Shown here piece by piece: positions 57,024-64,000 of a DNA stretch of 64,000 nucleotides. Source of the DNA: Pseudomonas poae (lineage in GTDB: Bacteria > Pseudomonadota > Gammaproteobacteria > Pseudomonadales > Pseudomonadaceae); NCBI RefSeq assembly GCF_001439785.1, contig NZ_JYLI01000004.1:338747-402746 (forward strand), written 5' to 3'. The notes beneath the pieces are model-generated. The model saw nothing but the letters and a program-made list of their open reading frames with translations. It was not told where the DNA came from and did not search any database. Every line of letters begins with the position of its first letter. Position 1 is the first letter of the stretch. A program made the translations under genes and the position numbers.

Positions 57024-57605
57024 TCAGCGTTGCAGCAGGATACGGCCACGGCTCAGGTCGGCCAGTTGGGTTTGCAGGGTGTCGATGTGTGCTTCGCCCA
57101 GGGCCAGTTGCAGCTCGACACCGTTGGCGGTGAAATGCTCTTCCACCAGCAGCCCGCCCAGCTCGGCCACGCGCAGCTTGACCAGATTCAGTTCGGCGAA
57201 GCCGCAGGCGCAACTCAGCCCCACGCGGCTGATCAGCTCGATGCGTTCGGCCGTTTGCAGGCACTTGTTGGCGCCGCCGCCATAGGCACGCGCCAGCCCA
57301 CCAGTGCCTAGCTGGATGCCGCCGTACCAGCGAATCACCAGCACCGCGACCTGATCGAACCCTTGCGCCTCGATGGCGGCGAGTATCGGGCGCCCGGCGG
57401 TGCCACCGGGCTCGCCGTCGTCGTGGCTGCGGTATTGATCGGCCAGTTTCCAGGCCCAGCAGTTGTGGGTGGCGTTCAGGTCACTGTGGTGCTCGATAAA
57501 GGCTTGAGCGTCCTGCGCGCTGGTGATCGGCGCGGCCAGCGTGATAAAGCGGCTCTTGCGTATTTCTTCGCGAAACTCGCAAAGGCCGGTCAGCGTGTAA
57601 GGCAT
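57024..57605 (-). CDS. yigZ: YigZ/IMPACT family protein
   Basis: 193 residues. The UPF0029 domain (KSRFITLAAPITSAQDAQAFIE, HNCWAWKL, DDGEPGGTAGRPIL) is at residues 14-120, with a C-terminal DUF1949 ferredoxin-like part. IMPACT relatives act in translation control; the bacterial role is unclear. Starts 12 bases after the TetR gene stop, so the two share a transcript. Confidence 0.92.
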   Translation of the reverse strand: MPYTLTGLCEFREEIRKSRFITLAAPITSAQDAQAFIEHHSDLNATHNCWAWKLADQYRSHDDGEPGGTAGRPILAAIEAQGFDQVAVLVIRWYGGIQLGTGGLARAYGGGANKCLQTAERIELISRVGLSCACGFAELNLVKLRVAELGGLLVEEHFTANGVELQLALGEAHIDTLQTQLADLSRGRILLQR

Positions 57606-57617
57606 AAGTCGATTCGT

Positions 57618-58277
57618 TTATTGGGCTGGCTTGATGCCACAGCCTTTGAGAATGATGTGGATCAGGTTGGTGCCGGCTTCTTCCATGTCTTGCTTGGTCA
57701 GTCGGGTGCGACCGGTAACGCGGCAGATCTGAGTAGCAAAGTCGGCGTAGTGCTGGGTGCTGCCCCACAGCAGGAAGATCAGGTGCACGGGGTCGATCGG
57801 GTCCATCTTGCCGGCGTCGATCCAGGCTTGGAATACCGCTGCACGGCCACTGAACCAGGCGCGGTAGTCCTGGCTGAAATATTCGGTGAGGCATTCGCCG
57901 CCACTGATGATCTCCATCGCGAAGATCCGCGAGGCCTGGGGCTGGCGCCGCGAGAATTCCATCTTGGTGCGGATGTAGCGGGTGAGCGCCACGGCGGGAT
58001 CGTCCTCGGCGGTCAGCGCGTTGAAGGTGCTGTCCCACAGTTCGAGGATATTGCTGAGCACCGCGATGTACAGGCCCAGCTTGTTGGTGAAGTAGTAATG
58101 CAGGTTGGCCTTGGGCAGTCCGGCACTGGCCGCGATGGTGTTCATGCTCGTGCCTTTGTAGCCATGGCGCGCGAACTCGTCTTCAGCAGCCCGCAGAATC
58201 GCTTGTTCGTTCTTTTGCCGAATGCGGCTGGCAGGTTTACCGGCGTGGTTGCTGTGGGCAGGAACTTCGAGGCTCAT
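57618..58277 (-). CDS. TetR-family regulator (RutR-like)
   Basis: 219 residues. The helix-turn-helix (ILRAAEDEFARHGYKGTSMNTIAASAGLPKANLHYYF) is at about 27-63, and the C-terminal domain (TKMEFSRRQPQASRIFAMEII) resembles RutR/YcdC, whose ligands are pyrimidine or purine bases. ATG 58277 (MSLEVPAHSN) is chosen over ATG 58316. It follows the NCS2 permease gene by 87 bases on the same strand and may control it. Confidence 0.9.
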   Translation of the reverse strand: MSLEVPAHSNHAGKPASRIRQKNEQAILRAAEDEFARHGYKGTSMNTIAASAGLPKANLHYYFTNKLGLYIAVLSNILELWDSTFNALTAEDDPAVALTRYIRTKMEFSRRQPQASRIFAMEIISGGECLTEYFSQDYRAWFSGRAAVFQAWIDAGKMDPIDPVHLIFLLWGSTQHYADFATQICRVTGRTRLTKQDMEEAGTNLIHIILKGCGIKPAQ

Positions 58278-58364
58278 GGAGGTTTCCGTGCTGATCGATA
58301 GAGACGACGTGTGCACAGATAACCCACCCTCAAGCCTCAGACAAGTCCTGATGCAATAAAACCG

Positions 58365-59759
58365 TCAAAGCGGTTCCAGGGTGTCGCTTTCGGTGGCCGG
58401 GTTTGCGGCAACCGAGGTCGCCTTGGCTTCGGGCAGCAGCAGGCACAGCACGATAGCGGTCAAGCCGCCACTGGTGATGGCCGAGTCGAACAGGTTCTGC
58501 ACCAGGGTAGGCATCAGGTGCAGCAGATTGGGCTGGGCGGCGATGCCCAGGCCCACCCCGAACGAGGTGGCTATGATCAGCATGCTGCGCCGGTCCAGCG
58601 GAGCCTGGGCGAGGATGCGCACGCCAGCGGCGGCCACGCTGCCGAACATCACCAGGGTCGCGCCACCCAGCACCGGTTTGGGAATTTGCTGCAGCACGGC
58701 GCCAATCAGCGGAAACAATCCGAGGCAAAACAACAGCACGCCTATATATAAGCCGACGTAACGGCTGGCCACGCCCGTGAGTTGGATCACACCGTTGTTC
58801 TGCGCAAAGGTGGTGTTGGGAAATGCGCTGAAGGTAGCGGCGATCATGCAGCTCACGCCGTCTCCCACCACACCGCCCTTGAGTCGGCTGATATAGGAAG
58901 GGCCGCTGATGGGGTGGCGGGCGATCATGCAGTTGGCGGTGAGGTCGCCCACGGTTTCGATGCTGCTGATCAGATAGATCAGCGCGATCGGCAGGAAGGC
59001 GCTCCAGTCGAAAGTGAACCCGAAGCGAAACGGGGTCGGCACGCTGATCCAAGGCAGGTCCGGCAGCGCCTGTGGCAGGAGTTTGCCGCTGAACCAGGCG
59101 GCCAGGCTGCCCAGGGCCAGACCGATGATGATGGCCGAGAGGCGCACCCATGGCGTGGTGGAGCGGTTGAGCAGGATGATTGTCAGCACCACGAACAGGC
59201 CGAGCGCGAGGTTGGTGGGCGCGCCGAAGTCGGGGGCGTTGAAGCCGCCGCCCAGGTCGGTGATGCCGACTTTGATCAGGCTGATGCCGATCAGCGTGAT
59301 CACGATGCCGGTCACGAGCGGGGTGATCACCCGGCGCAGTTGGCCGATGAAGCGGCTGAGCACGATCTGCACCGCCGCACCGAAGAAACACACGCCGAAG
59401 ATCATCGCCATGATGTCCTCCGGGCTGCCGCCGCGTTGCTTCACCAAGAAACCCGCCGACAGCACCGCACCGAGAAACGCGAAGCTGGTGCCTTGCAGGC
59501 AGATCATACCGGCCCCGATACCGAACGGCCTGCGCGCCTGGATGAAGGTGCCTGCGCCGGAAACCATCAGCGCCATGCTGATCAGGTAGGGCAAGTAGGC
59601 GGTGAGGCCCAGGGTGGAGCCGATGATCAGCGGCGGGGTGATGATGCCGACGAAGGCGGCCAGCACATGTTGCAGCGCGGCGAGCATGGCCGGTAAGGGT
59701 TTGGGGCGGTCGTCGAGGCCGTAGATCAGGTCGCTGGGGCTCAAGGATTCTGGGGGCAT
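58365..59759 (-). CDS. NCS2 nucleobase permease (xanthine/urate type)
   Basis: 464 residues with about 12-14 helices. The NAT signature QNNGVIQLTG is intact and begins with Gln, as in xanthine/urate rather than uracil transporters, and the N-terminal LAALQHVLAAFVGIITPPLI is typical. It probably imports a purine base by H+ symport. The gene pairs with the TetR gene downstream; urate is the product of the neighbouring 8-oxoguanine deaminase. Confidence 0.9.
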   Translation of the reverse strand: MPPESLSPSDLIYGLDDRPKPLPAMLAALQHVLAAFVGIITPPLIIGSTLGLTAYLPYLISMALMVSGAGTFIQARRPFGIGAGMICLQGTSFAFLGAVLSAGFLVKQRGGSPEDIMAMIFGVCFFGAAVQIVLSRFIGQLRRVITPLVTGIVITLIGISLIKVGITDLGGGFNAPDFGAPTNLALGLFVVLTIILLNRSTTPWVRLSAIIIGLALGSLAAWFSGKLLPQALPDLPWISVPTPFRFGFTFDWSAFLPIALIYLISSIETVGDLTANCMIARHPISGPSYISRLKGGVVGDGVSCMIAATFSAFPNTTFAQNNGVIQLTGVASRYVGLYIGVLLFCLGLFPLIGAVLQQIPKPVLGGATLVMFGSVAAAGVRILAQAPLDRRSMLIIATSFGVGLGIAAQPNLLHLMPTLVQNLFDSAITSGGLTAIVLCLLLPEAKATSVAANPATESDTLEPL

Positions 59760-59848
59760 GGTGGGTCAACTCGGGGCGGACGGTTCAAGGTAGTTGCGTC
59801 CTTGCAAAAAACTGTCCAATTGCTCAGCTTTTTGCTTGAGGCCCCAAG

Positions 59849-60769
59849 TCAGCGGGTTGCGGCGAGGCTATCGAGAAAGCTCTCCAGCACCAAATGGGGG
59901 CGACGGCCCTTTCGCGTGACCGATGCCAGGCTCAAATCGTAAAAGCGTGTAGCCGATTTCAGCGCGCGTAGTCGGCCTTGTTGCACCCACAGGCTGGCGT
60001 AGTGGTCGGGTAAATAACCGATATAGCGCCCGGTGAGGATCAGGAACGCCATGCCTTCACGGTCTGAGGCGCTGGCCGTGCAGCGCAGGGCCTGGTAGTG
60101 CGCCTGGATTTCGGCGGGCAGGCGGAAAGTGGGTGCGATGGCGTCCTGGCTGTCGATGCGGGCATCGTCCAGCTGTTTGTCGTCGGCGTAGAACAATGGA
60201 TGGCCCACCGCGCAATAGAGCAGTGAACGTTCGCTGTACAGCGGCTGGTATTCAAGGCCGGACAGCGCGCTGGCCTGGGGCACGACGCCGACATGCAGGC
60301 GGCCGTCGAGTACGCCTTGTTCCACTTCGTTGGGGGCGATCATGCGGATCTGGATCTGCACGTCCGGGCCGCGTTCCTTCAATTGCGCCAACGCGTGGGT
60401 GATGCGCATGTGGGGCAGGGTGACGAGGTTATCGGTGAGGCCGATGATCAACTCGCCGCGCAGGTGCTGATGCAGGCCGTTGACCTCGGTACGGAAACTT
60501 TCCAGCGCACTCAACAGTTGCAGAGCGGACTGGTAAACCTCGCGGCCTTCTTCGGTCAGCGAGAACCCGGCGCGCCCACGTTGGCAGAGCCTTAAGCCGA
60601 GGCGTTGCTCCAGGTCGCTCATTTGCTGGCTGATGGCCGAGCGGCCAATGCCGAGTACGGTCTCCGCAGCCGAAAAACCACCGCATTCGACCACGCTGCG
60701 AAAGATGCGCAGCAGGCGGATATCGAAGTCGCTGACTTGAGCGAGGGGATCTTGCCTGCGACTGCTCAT
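59849..60769 (-). CDS. bauR: LysR regulator of beta-alanine catabolism
   Basis: 306 residues. N-terminal helix-turn-helix (FDIRLLRIFRSVVECGGFSAAETVLGIGRSAISQQMSDLE). Divergent from bauA with 126 bases between, the same position as PA0133 (BauR), which activates bau genes with beta-alanine. Identity is by place and family. Confidence 0.85.
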   Translation of the reverse strand: MSSRRQDPLAQVSDFDIRLLRIFRSVVECGGFSAAETVLGIGRSAISQQMSDLEQRLGLRLCQRGRAGFSLTEEGREVYQSALQLLSALESFRTEVNGLHQHLRGELIIGLTDNLVTLPHMRITHALAQLKERGPDVQIQIRMIAPNEVEQGVLDGRLHVGVVPQASALSGLEYQPLYSERSLLYCAVGHPLFYADDKQLDDARIDSQDAIAPTFRLPAEIQAHYQALRCTASASDREGMAFLILTGRYIGYLPDHYASLWVQQGRLRALKSATRFYDLSLASVTRKGRRPHLVLESFLDSLAATR

Positions 60770-60799
60770 AGTTTAGTGAGGGCCTGACTGAAGGTTAGA

Positions 60800-60821
60800 A
60801 AAGTTGAATTTCATCGACTTT
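60800..60821. promoter_or_regulatory. BauR operator candidate
   Basis: AAAGTTGA, ATTTCA, TCGACTTT: inverted arms matching at 7 of 8 bases, in the middle of the bauR-bauA gap, about 75 bases before bauA. Typical size for a LysR recognition site. Confidence 0.5.
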
Positions 60822-60895
60822 ATCGCCGTGGCAATTTACTCGCAACTACGCTTTATCGATCCCGACGCCGCCGTTTGCCCTGCGAGGTTTTGCTG

Positions 60896-62245
60896 ATGAA
60901 CATGCCCGAAAATGCCCCATCGTCCCTTGCCAGCCAGCTGAAGCTGGATGCGCACTGGATGCCGTACACCGCCAACCGCAGTTTCCAGCGTGACCCTCGT
61001 CTGATCGTGGCAGCGCACGGTAGCTGGTTGACGGATGACAAGGGGCGCCAGGTGTATGACTCGTTGTCGGGCCTGTGGACCTGTGGCGCCGGGCACACGC
61101 GCAAGGAGATCCAGGAAGCGGTGGCCAGGCAGCTGGGTACATTGGACTACTCGCCGGGCTTTCAATACGGTCATCCGCTGTCCTTCCAGTTGGCGGAAAA
61201 GATTACCGAGCTGACCCCGGGCAACCTCAACCATGTGTTCTTCACCGATTCGGGCTCCGAGTGCGCCGATACCGCGGTGAAGATGGTGCGTGCCTACTGG
61301 CGCCTGAAAGGCCAGGCCACCAAGACCAAGATGATTGGCCGCGCCCGTGGTTATCACGGTGTGAATATTGCCGGGACCAGCCTGGGCGGGGTCAACGGCA
61401 ACCGCAAGATGTTTGGTCAGGCCATGATGGATGTTGACCATCTGCCCCACACGTTGCTGGCGAGCAACGCGTTCTCACGGGGAATGCCGGAGCAGGGCGG
61501 CATCGCGTTGGCCGATGAGTTGCTCAAGCTGATCGAGTTGCACGACGCCTCGAATATCGCCGCCGTATTTGTCGAGCCGATGGCCGGTTCAGCCGGTGTG
61601 CTGGTGCCGCCACAGGGGTATCTCAAGCGTCTGCGCGAGATTTGCGATCAGCACAATATCCTGCTGGTGTTCGATGAAGTGATCACCGGTTTCGGCCGTA
61701 CTGGCTCAATGTTTGGTGCAGACAGTTTCGGCGTGACGCCGGACCTGATGTGTATCGCCAAGCAAGTCACCAACGGCGCGATCCCCATGGGCGCGGTGGT
61801 TGCCAGCAGTGAGATCTATCAGGCCTTCATGAACCAGGCGACGCCGGAGTACGCGGTGGAATTCCCCCACGGCTACACCTATTCGGCTCACCCGGTGGCC
61901 TGTGCGGCGGGCTTGGCGGCACTCGATCTGTTGCAGAAGGAAAACCTGGTGCAGAGCGTGGCCGAAGTCGCACCACACTTCGAGAATGCGCTGCATGGTT
62001 TGAAGGGCAGCAAGAACGTCGTCGATATCCGCAACTATGGCCTGGCCGGTGCCATCCAGATTGCGCCGCGTGATGGTGATGCGATTGTGCGTCCCTTTGA
62101 AGCGGGCATTGCGTTGTGGAAGGCTGGTTTCTACGTGCGCTTTGGCGGGGACACCTTGCAGTTCGGGCCAATGTTCAACAGCAAGGCGCAGGACCTGGAT
62201 CGTTTGTTCGATGCAGTCGGCGAAGTGTTGCGCACAATCGATTGA
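60896..62245 (+). CDS. bauA: Beta-alanine:pyruvate transaminase
   Basis: 449 residues, class III PLP aminotransferase converting beta-alanine to malonate semialdehyde. SLSGLWTCGAGHTRKEIQ, the phosphate-binding SGSECADT-like stretch (here DSGSECADT), FDEVITGFGRTG and PLP lysine K289 (IAKQVTNGAIPMG) are present. It aligns closely by eye with P. aeruginosa BauA from memory. ATG 60896 follows GAGG at a good distance. Leads the bauA-bauC operon. Confidence 0.94.
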   Translation: MNMPENAPSSLASQLKLDAHWMPYTANRSFQRDPRLIVAAHGSWLTDDKGRQVYDSLSGLWTCGAGHTRKEIQEAVARQLGTLDYSPGFQYGHPLSFQLAEKITELTPGNLNHVFFTDSGSECADTAVKMVRAYWRLKGQATKTKMIGRARGYHGVNIAGTSLGGVNGNRKMFGQAMMDVDHLPHTLLASNAFSRGMPEQGGIALADELLKLIELHDASNIAAVFVEPMAGSAGVLVPPQGYLKRLREICDQHNILLVFDEVITGFGRTGSMFGADSFGVTPDLMCIAKQVTNGAIPMGAVVASSEIYQAFMNQATPEYAVEFPHGYTYSAHPVACAAGLAALDLLQKENLVQSVAEVAPHFENALHGLKGSKNVVDIRNYGLAGAIQIAPRDGDAIVRPFEAGIALWKAGFYVRFGGDTLQFGPMFNSKAQDLDRLFDAVGEVLRTID

Positions 62246-62284
62246 TTTTCTCCTTCTATATAGAACAAATTTTCAGGAGCCTGC

Positions 62285-63778
62285 ATGAGCGTTATCCAGC
62301 ATTTGATCAACGGTGAGTTGGTCAGCGACAGCGGCCGTACGGCCGATGTTTACAATCCGTCCACCGGCCAGGTGATCCACCAGGTGCCGTTGGCCAGTCG
62401 TGAAACCATTCAACGTGCGATTGATACCGCCAAGGCTGCATTCCCGGCGTGGCGCAATACCCCGGCCGCCAAGCGGGCGCAGGTGATGTTTCGTTTCAAG
62501 CAACTGCTTGAGCAGAACGAGGCGCGTATTGCGCAGTTGATCAGCGAGGAGCATGGCAAGACGCTGGAAGACGCCGCCGGTGAGTTGAAGCGCGGGATCG
62601 AGAACGTGGAATACGCGTGTTCGGCGCCGGAGATCCTCAAGGGCGAGTACAGCCGCAATGTGGGGCCGAATATTGATGCCTGGTCGGATTTCCAGCCGCT
62701 GGGCGTGGTGGCGGGTATTACGCCGTTCAACTTCCCGGCGATGGTGCCGTTGTGGATGTATCCGCTGGCGATCGTGTGCGGTAACTGTTTCATCCTCAAG
62801 CCGTCGGAGCGCGATCCGAGCTCAACGCTGTTGATCGCGCAATTGCTGCAGGAAGCCGGCTTGCCCAAGGGCGTGCTGAGTGTGGTGCACGGCGACAAGG
62901 GGGCGGTGGATGCCTTGATTGAAGCGCCAGAGGTCAAGGCGCTGAGCTTTGTGGGGTCGACGCCGATTGCCGAGTACATCTATGCCGAGGCGACCCGGCG
63001 CGGCAAACGCGTCCAGGCGCTGGGCGGCGCGAAGAACCACGCGGTGCTGATGCCGGATGCGGACCTGGACAACGCCGTCAGTGCCCTGATGGGCGCTGCC
63101 TATGGTTCGTGCGGTGAGCGGTGCATGGCGATCTCGGTGGCGGTGTGCGTGGGCGACCAGGTGGCGGATGCGTTGATCGCCAAGCTGGTGCCGCAGATCA
63201 AGGCGCTGAAGATAGGCGCGGGCACTACGTGCGGCCTGGATATGGGGCCGTTGGTCACGGGGCAGGCGCGGGACAAGGTTAGTGGCTATATAGAGGATGG
63301 CGTGGCGTCGGGTGCTGAGCTGGTGGTGGATGGGCGTGGCTTGAGCATTGCCGGGAACGAGCAGGGCTTCTTTTTGGGCGGCAGTCTGTTTGACCGTGTG
63401 ACCCCTGAGATGCGTATCTATAAGGAAGAGATCTTCGGGCCTGTGCTGTGCGTGGTGCGAGTGAGCAGCCTGGAAGCGGCGATGCAACTGATCAACGATC
63501 ACGAGTATGGCAACGGTACGTGCATTTTTACCCGTGACGGCGAGGCTGCGCGGTTGTTCTGTGACGAAATTGAAGTGGGCATGGTGGGTGTCAACGTTCC
63601 GCTGCCGGTGCCGGTGGCCTATCACAGTTTCGGTGGCTGGAAGCGTTCACTGTTTGGTGACTTGCATGCCTATGGGCCTGATGGGGTGCGGTTTTACACG
63701 CGCCGCAAGGCAATCACCCAGCGCTGGCCGCAGCGGGCCAGTCATGAAGCGTCGCAGTTTGCTTTCCCCAGTTTGTAG
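62285..63778 (+). CDS. bauC: CoA-acylating (methyl)malonate semialdehyde dehydrogenase
   Basis: 497 residues. Oxidises malonate semialdehyde to acetyl-CoA. NAD site GITPFNFPAMVPLWM (145-159), FVGSTPIAEYIY, and the catalytic Cys in GERCMAIS (C280) lacking the usual Glu of hydrolytic aldehyde dehydrogenases, as in MmsA. Only 39 bases after bauA. It may also act in valine breakdown; mmsA is a fair alternative name. Confidence 0.92.
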   Translation: MSVIQHLINGELVSDSGRTADVYNPSTGQVIHQVPLASRETIQRAIDTAKAAFPAWRNTPAAKRAQVMFRFKQLLEQNEARIAQLISEEHGKTLEDAAGELKRGIENVEYACSAPEILKGEYSRNVGPNIDAWSDFQPLGVVAGITPFNFPAMVPLWMYPLAIVCGNCFILKPSERDPSSTLLIAQLLQEAGLPKGVLSVVHGDKGAVDALIEAPEVKALSFVGSTPIAEYIYAEATRRGKRVQALGGAKNHAVLMPDADLDNAVSALMGAAYGSCGERCMAISVAVCVGDQVADALIAKLVPQIKALKIGAGTTCGLDMGPLVTGQARDKVSGYIEDGVASGAELVVDGRGLSIAGNEQGFFLGGSLFDRVTPEMRIYKEEIFGPVLCVVRVSSLEAAMQLINDHEYGNGTCIFTRDGEAARLFCDEIEVGMVGVNVPLPVPVAYHSFGGWKRSLFGDLHAYGPDGVRFYTRRKAITQRWPQRASHEASQFAFPSL

Positions 63779-63788
63779 GAAGCAGTGA

Positions 63789-63822
63789 GAGCCGGCCCCT
63801 CTGGGGCCGGCTTTTGCGTTTT
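63789..63822 (+). terminator. Terminator of bauA-bauC
   Basis: GAGCCGGCCCC pairs with GGGGCCGGCTTTTGC via a TCT loop; TTTTGCGTTTT follows. It sits 11 bases after the bauC stop. Confidence 0.85.
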
Positions 63823-63853
63823 GCGGTATATGGCAGAAAGATGAAAAAAGAAG

Positions 63854-63881
63854 TTGACGGCAGATTCTGGACGTCTATAAT
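63854..63881 (+). promoter_or_regulatory. Strong sigma70 promoter reading out of the window
   Basis: TTGACG (63854-63859), 16-base spacer, perfect TATAAT (63876-63881), then a GC-rich discriminator TCGCCCCAC typical of growth-controlled stable-RNA promoters, with AAAAAAGAAG upstream. No coding frame follows before the window ends. Possibly an rRNA operon leader. Confidence 0.75.
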
Positions 63882-64000
63882 TCGCCCCACTTCCGGCGCA
63901 GTCGAAACGGAAAACTCCTTGGTAAACAAGTAGTTACGCGGAATTCGACAGCGGGTTGCTTCAGGTCATCGAAGCCCAGAAGGAGTTGATAGTGCGGTGT
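63882..64000 (+). ncRNA. Transcribed leader, probable stable-RNA operon
   Basis: 119 bases downstream of the strong promoter without a coding frame. AACTCCTT (63913-63920) can pair with AAGGAGTT (63980-63987), closing a stem of about 75 bases. This resembles what I recall of Pseudomonas rRNA leader regions, but the 16S gene is not in the window, so this is an inference. Confidence 0.4.

Noticed and set aside
58330..59769. A 479-codon minus-strand frame overlapping the NCS2 permease in another frame
   Set aside because: Arg/His/Pro-rich; the permease frame has membrane helices and the NAT signature.
63882..64000. tRNA gene at the right edge
   Set aside because: No T-loop GGTTCRANTCC or acceptor pairing can be made in these bases.

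Overview
The window reads as chromosomal core sequence of a fluorescent Pseudomonas (P. fluorescens group). The GC content and codon use are high, gene order from about 4 to 25 kb matches what I recall of P. aeruginosa PA4839-PA4856 (speA to retS), and the intergenic gaps carry the REP/REPIN-type palindromes typical of P. fluorescens genomes. About 55 protein genes are supported. I see no tRNA, complete rRNA, prophage, insertion sequence or CRISPR array.

Layout. 1-2.9 kb: end of a cobalamin cluster (cobH partial, cobI, a CbiG-CobJ fusion). 3.1-3.8 kb: one unrecognised protein. 4.2-16.4 kb, minus strand: aroQ-accB-accC, then prmA, a zinc-ribbon membrane protein, dusB-fis, purH, purD and the hybrid kinase gene retS. 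16.6-20.3 kb, minus: a chemoreceptor (ctpL-like) and a diguanylate cyclase (gcbA-like). 20.6-24.8 kb, plus: a DUF2333 protein, a NUDIX hydrolase, a YciH/SUI1 protein and speA. 24.9-36.2 kb: lipoprotein hydrolase, MATE exporter, the alpha-2-macroglobulin/PbpC envelope pair with a small membrane protein between them, a MazG-like pyrophosphohydrolase and cmoM. 36.2-42.6 kb: two DUF4136 lipoproteins, a MaoC hydratase/FabG/thiolase lipid set and a RIO kinase. 42.9-46 kb: cueR and copA with a CueR-type promoter, plus a small secreted protein. 46.2-52.1 kb: transporters and regulators (Bcr/CflA exporter, LysR with a quinone reductase/monooxygenase pair, ArsR with an MFS transporter). 52.4-59.8 kb: a purine salvage neighbourhood (adenine deaminase, 8-oxoguanine deaminase, NCS2 permease, TetR) mixed with a Ca2+/H+ antiporter, YigZ and an SDR. 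59.8-63.8 kb: beta-alanine catabolism (bauR, bauA, bauC). The last 150 bases hold a strong sigma70 promoter reading off the end, which looks like the leader of a stable-RNA operon.

How it fits together. Several blocks are coherent pathways: corrin ring methylation, purine synthesis (purH, purD) beside purine-base salvage, malonyl-CoA supply (accB, accC), copper efflux with its own regulator, and surface-lifestyle signalling (retS, gcbA, chemoreceptor). The least explained elements are the protein at 3069-3848, the secreted protein upstream of copA, three classes of REP element, two further short repeat families, and an inverted pair of about 185-bp repeats at 37.7 and 52.1 kb. I did not find a clearly new multi-gene system; the candidates in Part 2 are mostly small.
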